Shown one piece after another: positions 9,256 through 17,350 of a stretch of DNA of 36,127 bases (its first letter is position 1; every line of letters starts with the position of its first letter). The DNA is taken from the NCBI GenBank assembly GCA_016206175.1, contig JACQSB010000005.1:1-36127 (forward strand), given 5' to 3'. The notes beneath the pieces are model-generated. The model searched no databases, was not told the DNA's origin, and saw only the letters and a list, made by a program, of their open reading frames with translations. This DNA is from Candidatus Uhrbacteria bacterium. Lineage in GTDB: Bacteria; Patescibacteriota; Patescibacteriia; JACQRZ01. A program made the position numbers and the translations under genes.

Positions 9256-10119
9256 TTATGTTACTAGTTCACTTTCACTTTTGCCTGTCAGCATGCTGTA
9301 TATTTTCACGTAGCGGCCACTCAACTCACCTATTAGCTCCCCCGGTATCGGAGGCAGGGGATTGGTGCTGTAGGGGTCAGAGTGTTCTTTTATCCAAAGC
9401 CGTATAAATTCCTTATCGAAGTTTTCCGGCTCCAGACCTTGCGCGAGACGTGCTTCGTAAGTGTCCGCCTTCCAGTAGCGGCTTGAATCGGGGGTATGGA
9501 TTTCGTCGATCAACAAAATGTTTCCATCTTTGTCGAATCCAAACTCGTATTTCGTATCTACGAGAATCAAGCCGCGTTCACGCGCTACAGACACGCCGTA
9601 TAGATACAGCTCAATCGCTTTACCGGAAAGATACTGCCACTGATCCTCGGTCAGAATGCCTTGCGAAATGATCTGCTGTTCTGTAATGGGCCTGTCGTGG
9701 TTCTGCTCTTTTGTTGTTGGCGTCAAGACAGGGCGAGGAAGCTGCTGGTTTTTCTTCATTCCTTCTGGCAGTGTCAGTCCGTCGAATTCACGCTCACTTT
9801 TGCAGTATTTCACCCACATTGATGTATCTGTTGTGCCAGTGATATACCCGCGTACGACAATCTCCAGAGGAATAGCGCGGCATTTTTTTACGATCATGAT
9901 GTTCGGCTCCGGCGTGGCCAGACAATGGTTTGGTATGATATGCGCGGTTTTTTCAAACCACCACGCACTGATGCTATTCAGGGCGGCTCCTTTGGATGGC
10001 ACCTCGCAAATAATGCGATCAAACGCGCTTAGGCGATTTGTTGTGACTATCTTGAGCGTATCTCCTTGATCATAGATATCGCGCACTTTGCCACTGTAAA
10101 AAGGTACTTCTGATGCCAT
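9256..10119 (-). CDS. purC: Phosphoribosylaminoimidazole-succinocarboxamide synthase (ORF opens at 10197 inside purQ; MASEVPFYSGKVRD at 10119 is the likely start)
   Basis: YSGKVRDIYD; LSAFDRIICEVPSKG; PLEIVVRGYITGT; LILVDTKYEFGFD; IDEIHTPDSSRYW. Confidence 0.95.
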   Translation of the reverse strand: MASEVPFYSGKVRDIYDQGDTLKIVTTNRLSAFDRIICEVPSKGAALNSISAWWFEKTAHIIPNHCLATPEPNIMIVKKCRAIPLEIVVRGYITGTTDTSMWVKYCKSEREFDGLTLPEGMKKNQQLPRPVLTPTTKEQNHDRPITEQQIISQGILTEDQWQYLSGKAIELYLYGVSVARERGLILVDTKYEFGFDKDGNILLIDEIHTPDSSRYWKADTYEARLAQGLEPENFDKEFIRLWIKEHSDPYSTNPLPPIPGELIGELSGRYVKIYSMLTGKSESELVT

Positions 10120-10132
10120 AGATGATATTTCG

Positions 10133-11407
10133 TTATGGGTTATAACGCATACAGATTTGCGAATTGGGGTTATACAGGATATTCGTAGAAAGGACATTAT
10201 CTATCACACTCTGTTGTGATTCGACAGCCGATTCTACCGTCCAAAGCACGCCACTTATGCTCGATTCGATATCAGTAAAACCGTGATGATTTCGTAAAGT
10301 TTGAAGCTTGCTGGAGCCTGCATTATCGTCTCGATAGCGCACCAGATACCAAGCAAACGGTGATTGCGATCGCGGCGCAAGCTTGGATGAATCAATAGAG
10401 CGTTCTTTATTCGTATTACATAATTCTCCACTCGCGATAATTGCGGATACCGTCGACGGCAGAGCTCCTTGTCGGAGAGCTATTTCCCAATGTGCATATC
10501 GACGTACGCGCACATTGATACCATGCGCGCGGAGCGCGGTCTGCACCGTATATGCCGCATTATCAGTAATTATTGATTCCACGATTATTTCATGCCTATC
10601 CTGTTTTTTTACGTAGTCGGGGATGGAGCGCTCGATCTTCGGACAATCGATAAGAGAAAGGCGCGGCGTTGTTTGTTCTGCAATATATTTTCGCATCGAC
10701 TGAAATACGGGTAGGCCGCTTGTGGTGCGTTCTGGATGCGGCATGAGCGCTAGACAATTACCATTTGCATTGCTTACCCCCGCAAGATTGTACGCCGAAC
10801 CGTTTGGATTGACAGGAAACTCGTCGATGATTTCTCCATTTGGCGCGCAGTAGCGGAATGTTGTACATTGTTTTTCCTTCAGTTCGTTCAGAAGATTGTC
10901 TTCCATCATAAAGCGTCCTTCTCCATGCGCTACGGGTACGCGCATGGTAAAATCAGGCTGCATCGCACAGGTAAATGCAGAAGCACGCGGATCGCAGCCC
11001 ACCATCAGCGTCACCCACGCGTTGTAAAATCCGGTGCCGAGTATGCGATTATTTTTGATACGTTTGTTTTCTGTAAGCGCCATGCCGAGTGCATATCCAT
11101 CGCACCCCGGCACGAACCCTGCTTCGACGAGAATCTGCGCGCCATTACAAACACCCAGAATCGGTTTCCCTTTCTCATTTTCTGTACGGAGATATTTCAT
11201 GATCGGATCGAGAGAGGCAATAATGCCGGCTCGAGAACGGTCCTCATACGAAAATCCACCGACAATGAAATATCCGTCAAACAGCGAAAGGTCTGATGGA
11301 TTGCGATTCCACAAGAACTCCTCGGCACCCATACCAGCAGCACGTACTGCGCGGATTGACTCTGATTCGCAGTTGCTGCCGGGGAATTGTATAATGGCAA
11401 TTTTCAT
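10133..11407 (-). CDS. purQ: Phosphoribosylformylglycinamidine synthase glutaminase subunit PurQ with a ~170 aa C-terminal extension resembling two tandem PurS domains
   Basis: MKIAIIQFPGSNCE; GGFSYEDRSRAG; nucleophile elbow GVCNGAQIL (Cys87); MPHPERT (His224/Glu226). Residues ~271-340 and ~350-422 share a PurS-like pattern and resemble each other. Confidence 0.92.
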   Translation of the reverse strand: MKIAIIQFPGSNCESESIRAVRAAGMGAEEFLWNRNPSDLSLFDGYFIVGGFSYEDRSRAGIIASLDPIMKYLRTENEKGKPILGVCNGAQILVEAGFVPGCDGYALGMALTENKRIKNNRILGTGFYNAWVTLMVGCDPRASAFTCAMQPDFTMRVPVAHGEGRFMMEDNLLNELKEKQCTTFRYCAPNGEIIDEFPVNPNGSAYNLAGVSNANGNCLALMPHPERTTSGLPVFQSMRKYIAEQTTPRLSLIDCPKIERSIPDYVKKQDRHEIIVESIITDNAAYTVQTALRAHGINVRVRRYAHWEIALRQGALPSTVSAIIASGELCNTNKERSIDSSKLAPRSQSPFAWYLVRYRDDNAGSSKLQTLRNHHGFTDIESSISGVLWTVESAVESQQSVIDNVLSTNILYNPNSQICMRYNP

Positions 11408-11454
11408 ACTCGAGTCTTTCAGCTGTTCACCTTATTGTACTTTACTATACTTCA

Positions 11455-12585
11455 TTATCGTATCTGTAGCGATGTTTCGCTATAGGTGACTCCAAGAGAC
11501 TTGAGTACGACTTCTTTCTTTCCACTACGCACGACACCCGCATCCATAGCAGAGAATCCATTACTCTTCATAATTTCCAAGACTTTTTTTGAGTTGTTTT
11601 CTGGAACATAAAGCGCATAATCCTGACCCATATTAAACGTCTCATACATTTCATAGTCAGATAGTGCGGCAGTTTTTTGTATGAATAAAAACTCTTCCTG
11701 TGGCTCGAATAGTTTTTCGATGACGTAGGTAAAATCTCTTTTTGGGCGCATGAGCTTGCGCAACCCATGGCCGGTGATGTTGACGATGTAGTGCAAATTA
11801 ACATTTGCATCTTGCAGTGCAGAAATGAGGCGCGCATAGATGTTGCTTTTTGCAAGGAGAGCCTCGCCAAAGGTTTTGCCTGACGGAAGTGTTTCCGCAA
11901 AGCCTCGAGTCGTCATTGCGGCTACCTTTCTTGCGAGCGTGAGCCCGTTGGCATTGATGCCATTACTCTTGATGAACAGTATTCGATCGCCATGGCGGAT
12001 ACCGTGTTCTGTAATCAAGTGTTTTTTTGTCGGGATGATGCCCACAGCAGACCCCGCAAGATCAATGGTGGATTGTTCAATGATCCCCGAATACGCAGGA
12101 GTCTCGCCGCCGCCCCACACAACATCCGCGATATCGCATGCCCGCTTCCATCCGCGAATTAAATCAGACGCACGTTTTGTATCAGCAAACCAAGCGCTGT
12201 CGCCAACTGCCCAGTATGCATGTACGACGAGCGGCCGCGCGCCGACCGTTATGAGATCATTAATAATTGTTGCAACCGTATCGTGGGCAACAGCGGCATA
12301 GTATGTTTTCTTCCCATATTTTTCCATTGCGTCAGCCACAAGATTTTTCGTGCCGAGCCCTTCAATGACCGAAGCAAAATAGTGCGATCCCTGCTTCCAT
12401 ACATATGCCGACTCGCCGCGGGTCTGTGCTACTTCCCGTCCGCCATTTTGTTTTAGGTGTCGCCCGGTAAGCTTGGCAGCTTTTTGCGCGGCAATTTTAA
12501 TCGGGTCGAGCATTCCGTAGCTGACCCCGGCATTTTCATATGCTGATTTTGTTTTTATAATTTTTCTCGCAGGCCGTTTTGCCAT
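11455..12585 (-). CDS. purM: Phosphoribosylformylglycinamidine cyclo-ligase (AIR synthetase)
   Basis: SYENAGVSYG-like N-terminus (SAYENAGVSYGMLD); GLGTKNLVADAM; DTVATIINDLITVGARPLVV; WGGGETPAYSG; NITGHGL; FNMGQDYALYV. Confidence 0.94.
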   Translation of the reverse strand: MAKRPARKIIKTKSAYENAGVSYGMLDPIKIAAQKAAKLTGRHLKQNGGREVAQTRGESAYVWKQGSHYFASVIEGLGTKNLVADAMEKYGKKTYYAAVAHDTVATIINDLITVGARPLVVHAYWAVGDSAWFADTKRASDLIRGWKRACDIADVVWGGGETPAYSGIIEQSTIDLAGSAVGIIPTKKHLITEHGIRHGDRILFIKSNGINANGLTLARKVAAMTTRGFAETLPSGKTFGEALLAKSNIYARLISALQDANVNLHYIVNITGHGLRKLMRPKRDFTYVIEKLFEPQEEFLFIQKTAALSDYEMYETFNMGQDYALYVPENNSKKVLEIMKSNGFSAMDAGVVRSGKKEVVLKSLGVTYSETSLQIR

Positions 12586-14927
12586 AGCTGTTTTGCTTTT
12601 GAAATATCCAAAGTGAGTTGATGATTATGAGTAGGCATCGCGGCAGTAATTGTCTTTTTGTTTGTTGTTGTGCCGATAGGAAAGAGTTCAACTTTCGATT
12701 GCGCGAAACGGGATTCAATAGATTCCCTGTTATCCGGCGCGACCTCTATAACAAAGCCCGGCGTTTCAGAGAAAAGGAAGATGTGAAGCGGCAGTTCATC
12801 AGACATTTCTATACTGCATCCGATTTCATTGCCAAATGACATCTCGGCAAGAGTGACGGCAATGCCACCGTCGGAAATATCATGCGCGCTCAATACAAGT
12901 CCGGCAGAAATTGCGCTCACGAGAGAATGGATCTGCCTGTTTGCTTCCTGCACATCTGATGATGGAAGATTGCTTCCGAGTTTGCCAGATAACGAGTAAA
13001 AAACGCTGCCGCCGCATTCGTTGTTTCTCTTGCCGATGAGATAGAGTTGGGAGCCAGGCTTTTTGAAACTCATGGTGATTGCACGCGATGCGTCATGCAA
13101 TACGCCTAAGCATGCGATGATCGGGCTTGGCGCAACCGCGCTACCATGAGATTCGTTATACAATGACACATTTCCGGAAATAATAGGAACAGGGGAGTCT
13201 GGATACTGTATGTGCCGTAAACATTGAGCGGCTTCGGCAACTCCGCGTACTGCTTGTACAAATTCCCACATTTGCTCAGGCTTTTCCGGATTGCCAAAGT
13301 TAAGACAATCTGTCAGCGCAGCGGGGAATGCGCCAACTGCGGCAACGTTTCTGGCTGCTTCCAGCACGGCAAGCACACCTGCTTTGTATGGATCAATTTT
13401 ACCGTAGCGCGGGTTTTGATCAACTGACAATGCAACGCCGCAGGTGCGTATTTCAGCCGGATAGGATTCATCGATAAATGGCTGCAAGACGCCGGCATCA
13501 GCCTGTCCCGGTTCAATGATCGTTTGCCCCTGTACTTGTTTATCATAGCGTTCGTAAATCGGCTCGCGGGATGCAACATTTTCGTGCGACAGGATTTTGT
13601 AAAAAATGTCGGCGCACCACGTCAGGTATTCATTCCCATCAGATGGAATGTGTAGTTCCTCATCTGTTGGTTCCGATATAGTTCTTTTCGGTTCCGTGAT
13701 TGGACGATCATACCGCAGACCGCGAGTGACGTCTGATGCTTTTGCATGGACAATAGCAACGCTGCCGGAACGGACAATAAAATCATCGTGGTTTTTGATT
13801 TTTCCAATCACTGCGGCACGGGCTCCGTATGCCATCGACGGCAGGTCGAATGTCGTATTGTAGTGCTCTAAAATCAGAGGCGTAATGTCAGGACGCACTG
13901 CCCAGAGATACCGCTCTTGTGTTTCAGAGCAGAGGACTACGGCGGGATGCAGACCTTTCATGCTCACCGGCACCTTGTCGAGATCAACCTCCGCGCCATA
14001 TCCGGCACTATCAGCGATTTCTACCGAAGCACAGGCAATGCCGCCAGCGCCAAGGTCTTTGAATCCGACATATTCCAGCAGATTTCGCTCTTTAAGTTTT
14101 GGCAGAAGAGTGTAGAGCGCTTTGAGTAAATGGCGTTTGAGAAATGCGTTTGGTTCTTGCACCGCACCTTTGTTGAGCTCTTTTTTGGATTCATCGAGTT
14201 CGCCGGAAGCAAAGGCAGCGCCGCCAAATCCGCTGTTATCAGTCGCTTTCCCGACAAGGATTAAATCATAGCCATCGGCGTTTTTTGGCGCGCGGGAGTG
14301 TATTACTTCATCTGCGCGCACCGTCCCGAGTGTGACGACGTTTACAAGGCAGTTTTCATTATATGATTCGTCAAAATATACATCACCTGCGATGGTGGGA
14401 ACGCCGATCGGATTGCCGTATCCGGCAATGCCCGCAACCACGCCGTCTTGGATCCAGCGGGTTTTAGGAGCATCAAGCGCACCAAAACGTAGCGGGTCAG
14501 CATTTGCAATAACTTTCGCGCCCATACATGATACATCGCGCACGTTTCCGCCGATGCCGGTTGCCGCGCCTTCATACGGGACGACTTGCGAAGGATGATT
14601 ATGCGACTCGTGGCTCATCACAATGCCGTATCTGTTCCCGGCATTATCTCGCGCGACTTCGACAATACCCGCGTCTTCCGACGGGCCAAGGATGACATTT
14701 GGCGCATCGGTGACAAATTGTTTGAGATGCGAGCGGCTGCTTTTATATGAACAGTGCTCTGATCCTTGGATAGACCAGAGGATGCACTCGGTGAGCGTTG
14801 GCGGGCGCTTGAGAATCTCGTTCTGTATTTTAAGAACTTCTTCCGGTGTGAGAGAGATGCGATGCCTAGAAAGCATCTCACGGCACTCTTCTGATGAGAG
14901 AGATGCGAAGTCAATGGTTTCGTTCAT
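12555..14927 (-). CDS. purL: Phosphoribosylformylglycinamidine synthase, small PurL type
   Basis: EHCSYKSSRSHLKQF; SHNHPSQVVPYEGAATGIGGNVRD; FKDLGAGGIACASVEIA; TDCLNFGNPEKPEQMWEF; SGNVSLYNES; AHDISDGGIAVTLAEM. 790 aa with no glutaminase or PurS region. Confidence 0.97.
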   Translation of the reverse strand: MNETIDFASLSSEECREMLSRHRISLTPEEVLKIQNEILKRPPTLTECILWSIQGSEHCSYKSSRSHLKQFVTDAPNVILGPSEDAGIVEVARDNAGNRYGIVMSHESHNHPSQVVPYEGAATGIGGNVRDVSCMGAKVIANADPLRFGALDAPKTRWIQDGVVAGIAGYGNPIGVPTIAGDVYFDESYNENCLVNVVTLGTVRADEVIHSRAPKNADGYDLILVGKATDNSGFGGAAFASGELDESKKELNKGAVQEPNAFLKRHLLKALYTLLPKLKERNLLEYVGFKDLGAGGIACASVEIADSAGYGAEVDLDKVPVSMKGLHPAVVLCSETQERYLWAVRPDITPLILEHYNTTFDLPSMAYGARAAVIGKIKNHDDFIVRSGSVAIVHAKASDVTRGLRYDRPITEPKRTISEPTDEELHIPSDGNEYLTWCADIFYKILSHENVASREPIYERYDKQVQGQTIIEPGQADAGVLQPFIDESYPAEIRTCGVALSVDQNPRYGKIDPYKAGVLAVLEAARNVAAVGAFPAALTDCLNFGNPEKPEQMWEFVQAVRGVAEAAQCLRHIQYPDSPVPIISGNVSLYNESHGSAVAPSPIIACLGVLHDASRAITMSFKKPGSQLYLIGKRNNECGGSVFYSLSGKLGSNLPSSDVQEANRQIHSLVSAISAGLVLSAHDISDGGIAVTLAEMSFGNEIGCSIEMSDELPLHIFLFSETPGFVIEVAPDNRESIESRFAQSKVELFPIGTTTNKKTITAAMPTHNHQLTLDISKAKQLWQNGLREKL

Positions 14928-14947
14928 GTGATCATTGCTATCCCCTC

Positions 14948-14975
14948 ATTTTACAGAGAAAAAAGTAAAGGTCAA
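14948..14975 (-). promoter_or_regulatory. Putative sigma-70-type promoter for the purL-led operon
   Basis: On the - strand: TTGACC - 16 nt - TAAAAT; predicted start ~14 nt before the purL ATG. Confidence 0.55.
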
Positions 14976-14988
14976 ATCAGAATTGACA

Positions 14989-15008
14989 ACCAAAGCGTTC
15001 CCTTTGGT
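14989..15008. repeat. Perfect 7-bp inverted repeat ACCAAAG-N6-CTTTGGT upstream of the purL promoter
   Basis: Read directly; no U-tract on either side. Confidence 0.55.
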
Positions 15009-15075
15009 AGGTAGTCGCGATTACCGGTTATACAATCGTTCTTGCTCGGCTGCTGAACAAAATAGCGGCAGGGCA

Positions 15076-15915
15076 TTATTTATTTTCTGCCGCAATCACG
15101 ACATTTCGGAGTAGGCATGCTACCGTCACTGGTCCAACACCACCGGGTGTTGGCGTGACAGCAGATGCATGTTGGAGCGCTTCTTCCACCACAACATCCC
15201 CAACCATTTTTCCATTTACAAAATCTACACCTGCGTCAACAACGATTGCTCCGTCTTTTACCATATCGCCGATAATGGTACCTGCTTTCCCGACGCCACT
15301 CACAAGAATATCCGCTGATCGGCATTTTTCTTTGATATCACTTGTTTTACTGTTACATGTCGTTACGCTTGCGCGTTCGTTCATAAGCATGACGGCAAGC
15401 GGTTTGCCCACCAGAGCGCCGACACCGACAATCGTTACATTTGCTCCGGTAAGATCAGACCGCTGGGAAGCGATAATCTCAAGGATCGCTGCCGGAGTAG
15501 GCGGGAGAAAGAGAGACTGCTTCATCACCAGTCGCCCGATATTTTCATACGTGAGGCAGTCAACATCTCTTGAAGGGTGTATCGCGTTTAAGACAACATT
15601 TGTATCGATATGATCGGAGAGCGGCAACTGCACGATCATGCCGCTTGTCGTACCGTCTGCTTGGATCGCAACAATTTCATCCAAAAGTTTTTCTGTTGAA
15701 ATGTCTGCCGGATACTTTTTCAGTACAAACTTGATCCCTATTTGTTCTGCCGCCTCGCCCTTTTTCCGCACATACGTCGCAGATGCTTTATTGTCACCGA
15801 CCAGGATCACGGTAAGCGAGGGTGGATTGCCGTGTTCAGCAAGTTTACGCACTCTTTCCTGTAGAGAATCCACGATTGACTCGGCAATTTTTTTCCCATT
15901 GATATGTATACCCAT
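15076..15915 (-). CDS. folD: Bifunctional methylenetetrahydrofolate dehydrogenase / methenyltetrahydrofolate cyclohydrolase (ORF opens at 16077; MGIHINGKKIAESI at 15915 is the likely start)
   Basis: ILVGDNKASATYVRKKGEAAEQIGI; VQLPLSDHI; DVDCLT; GVGALVGKPLAVMLMNERASVTTCNSKT; TPTPGGVGPVTVACLLRN. Confidence 0.95.
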   Translation of the reverse strand: MGIHINGKKIAESIVDSLQERVRKLAEHGNPPSLTVILVGDNKASATYVRKKGEAAEQIGIKFVLKKYPADISTEKLLDEIVAIQADGTTSGMIVQLPLSDHIDTNVVLNAIHPSRDVDCLTYENIGRLVMKQSLFLPPTPAAILEIIASQRSDLTGANVTIVGVGALVGKPLAVMLMNERASVTTCNSKTSDIKEKCRSADILVSGVGKAGTIIGDMVKDGAIVVDAGVDFVNGKMVGDVVVEEALQHASAVTPTPGGVGPVTVACLLRNVVIAAENK

Positions 15916-15927
15916 ATATGGTATACT
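15899..15927 (+). promoter_or_regulatory. Putative promoter of the MFS gene with an embedded 21-bp inverted repeat
   Basis: TTGATA (15899-15904) - 17 nt - TATACT (15922-15927); GTATACC-N7-GGTATAC at 15906-15926 fills the spacer and covers most of the -10. Confidence 0.6.
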
Positions 15928-15991
15928 ATATATCATAGTGCAGCGCATTGCACAAATGCGCATATTTGTGATTGTGAGATTATTTGTTCGC

Positions 15992-17239
15992 ATGGAAGCC
16001 AAAGAAGCGAAGCAGCCGACAAAATTTTTCGGATTATCAAAAAATGTCATATCAATGGGGGTCGTGAGTCTTCTCAACGACCTCTCATCGGATATGATTT
16101 TTCCTTATATCCCGATTTTTCTCACCAGCGTGCTTGGCGCTTCGGCTACGTTTGTCGGTATTGTCGAAGGGGTCGCTGAAGCCACGGCAAGCGCTCTTAA
16201 AGCGGTTTCAGGGAGAATTTCAGATCGCATCCATCGCAGGAAACCTCTTATCGTTTTCGGATATACACTATCCGCGATTTCAAAACCCCTCCTTTCTCTC
16301 GCAGTCGCGCCCTGGCATGTGCTGGTCGTACGATTTTTTGATCGCGTAGGTAAAGGATCGCGCGATGCGCCGCGCGATGCGTTATTAAGCGTATCGATCA
16401 AGCATCGCATCATTGGCAAAGCGTTTGGGTTTCATCGCGCGGCAGATACGATGGGTGCTGCCCTCGGACCGATCTTCGCTTTTTTAATTCTACCGCTCAT
16501 CGATAACAATTTGCGGACATTATTTCTATTGTCATTCATTGCAAGTTTTTTTGCGGTGTTGCTGATCATCTTTTTTGTAAAGGAGGTACGGAATGGCGAG
16601 ATAACAAAAGCGCCTTCAGATTATCCGGAAGACGTGGCTAAAAAACAGAAATTCCATCTCGGTTCTCTCGGCCTTCCCTTTATGCTTTTTCTAGGGGTCT
16701 CTACGTTGTTTTCGCTTGGGAAAGTATCCGAAGCGTTTTTGCTGCTGCGCGCGCAAGATATCGGCATAGCGCTTGCTTTTCTGCCACTGCTTTATTTTGT
16801 CTACAACATTTCACTTGCGTTGCTTTCAACCCCTGCCGGCATTCTTTCCGATAAGATTGGACATCGAAATACTTTTATGATCGGGATGGCGATATTTGCT
16901 CTGACCTATTATCTATTTTCAACCATCTCGAGCGGGACGGCGATCTGGTTTCTTTTTGCGCTTTTGGGGTTATACGCAGCGCTCACCGAAGGAGTCGGCC
17001 GCGCGATCGTTGTCGGTCTTGTTGATGTCGAACACCGCGCAACAGCATCCGGTGTGTACCACGCATTCACAGGACTCGCCGCATTGCCTGCCGGCGTGAT
17101 CTTTGGAGTGCTGTGGGATCGTTTTGGTGCTGCTGCTTCTTTTCAGTATAGCGCTGCCCTTGCGTTACTTTCGCTCTTTGTTTTCATTATCCTCCGATTC
17201 AGTTTTCCTTACAAAGTATATCGTGCGCAAGAGGGATGA
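15992..17239 (+). CDS. MFS transporter, ~12 TM (start 15992 MEAKEAKQP, or 15956; the ORF start at 15638 is an overrun into folD)
   Basis: Multiple hydrophobic helices; GRISDRIHRRKPLIVFGY and GILSDKIGHRN MFS loop motifs; RFFDRVGKGSRDAPRDALL. Confidence 0.9.
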   Translation: MEAKEAKQPTKFFGLSKNVISMGVVSLLNDLSSDMIFPYIPIFLTSVLGASATFVGIVEGVAEATASALKAVSGRISDRIHRRKPLIVFGYTLSAISKPLLSLAVAPWHVLVVRFFDRVGKGSRDAPRDALLSVSIKHRIIGKAFGFHRAADTMGAALGPIFAFLILPLIDNNLRTLFLLSFIASFFAVLLIIFFVKEVRNGEITKAPSDYPEDVAKKQKFHLGSLGLPFMLFLGVSTLFSLGKVSEAFLLLRAQDIGIALAFLPLLYFVYNISLALLSTPAGILSDKIGHRNTFMIGMAIFALTYYLFSTISSGTAIWFLFALLGLYAALTEGVGRAIVVGLVDVEHRATASGVYHAFTGLAALPAGVIFGVLWDRFGAAASFQYSAALALLSLFVFIILRFSFPYKVYRAQEG

Positions 17240-17292
17240 ATCTTGCTTTCAATCTGATGTCATCTGTGATACTGTAAGCATTGAAAAATGAC

Positions 17293-17311
17293 AGCATGTG
17301 AATAACATGCT
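17293..17311. repeat. Perfect 7-bp inverted repeat AGCATGT-N5-ACATGCT upstream of amt
   Basis: Read directly; lies between the MFS stop and amt start, without a U-tract. Confidence 0.5.
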
Positions 17312-17350
17312 CGCCAATCCTTGAGCTTCTTATTCTTTAATATCATTCGT

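Noticed and set aside
15638-15955. N-terminal extension of the MFS ORF
   Set aside because: It is antisense to folD. The transporter begins at 15956 or 15992 after its own promoter.
15916-16077. N-terminal extension of the FolD ORF
   Set aside because: Known FolD proteins start near MGIHINGKKIAESI; the extension overlaps the divergent MFS gene and promoter.
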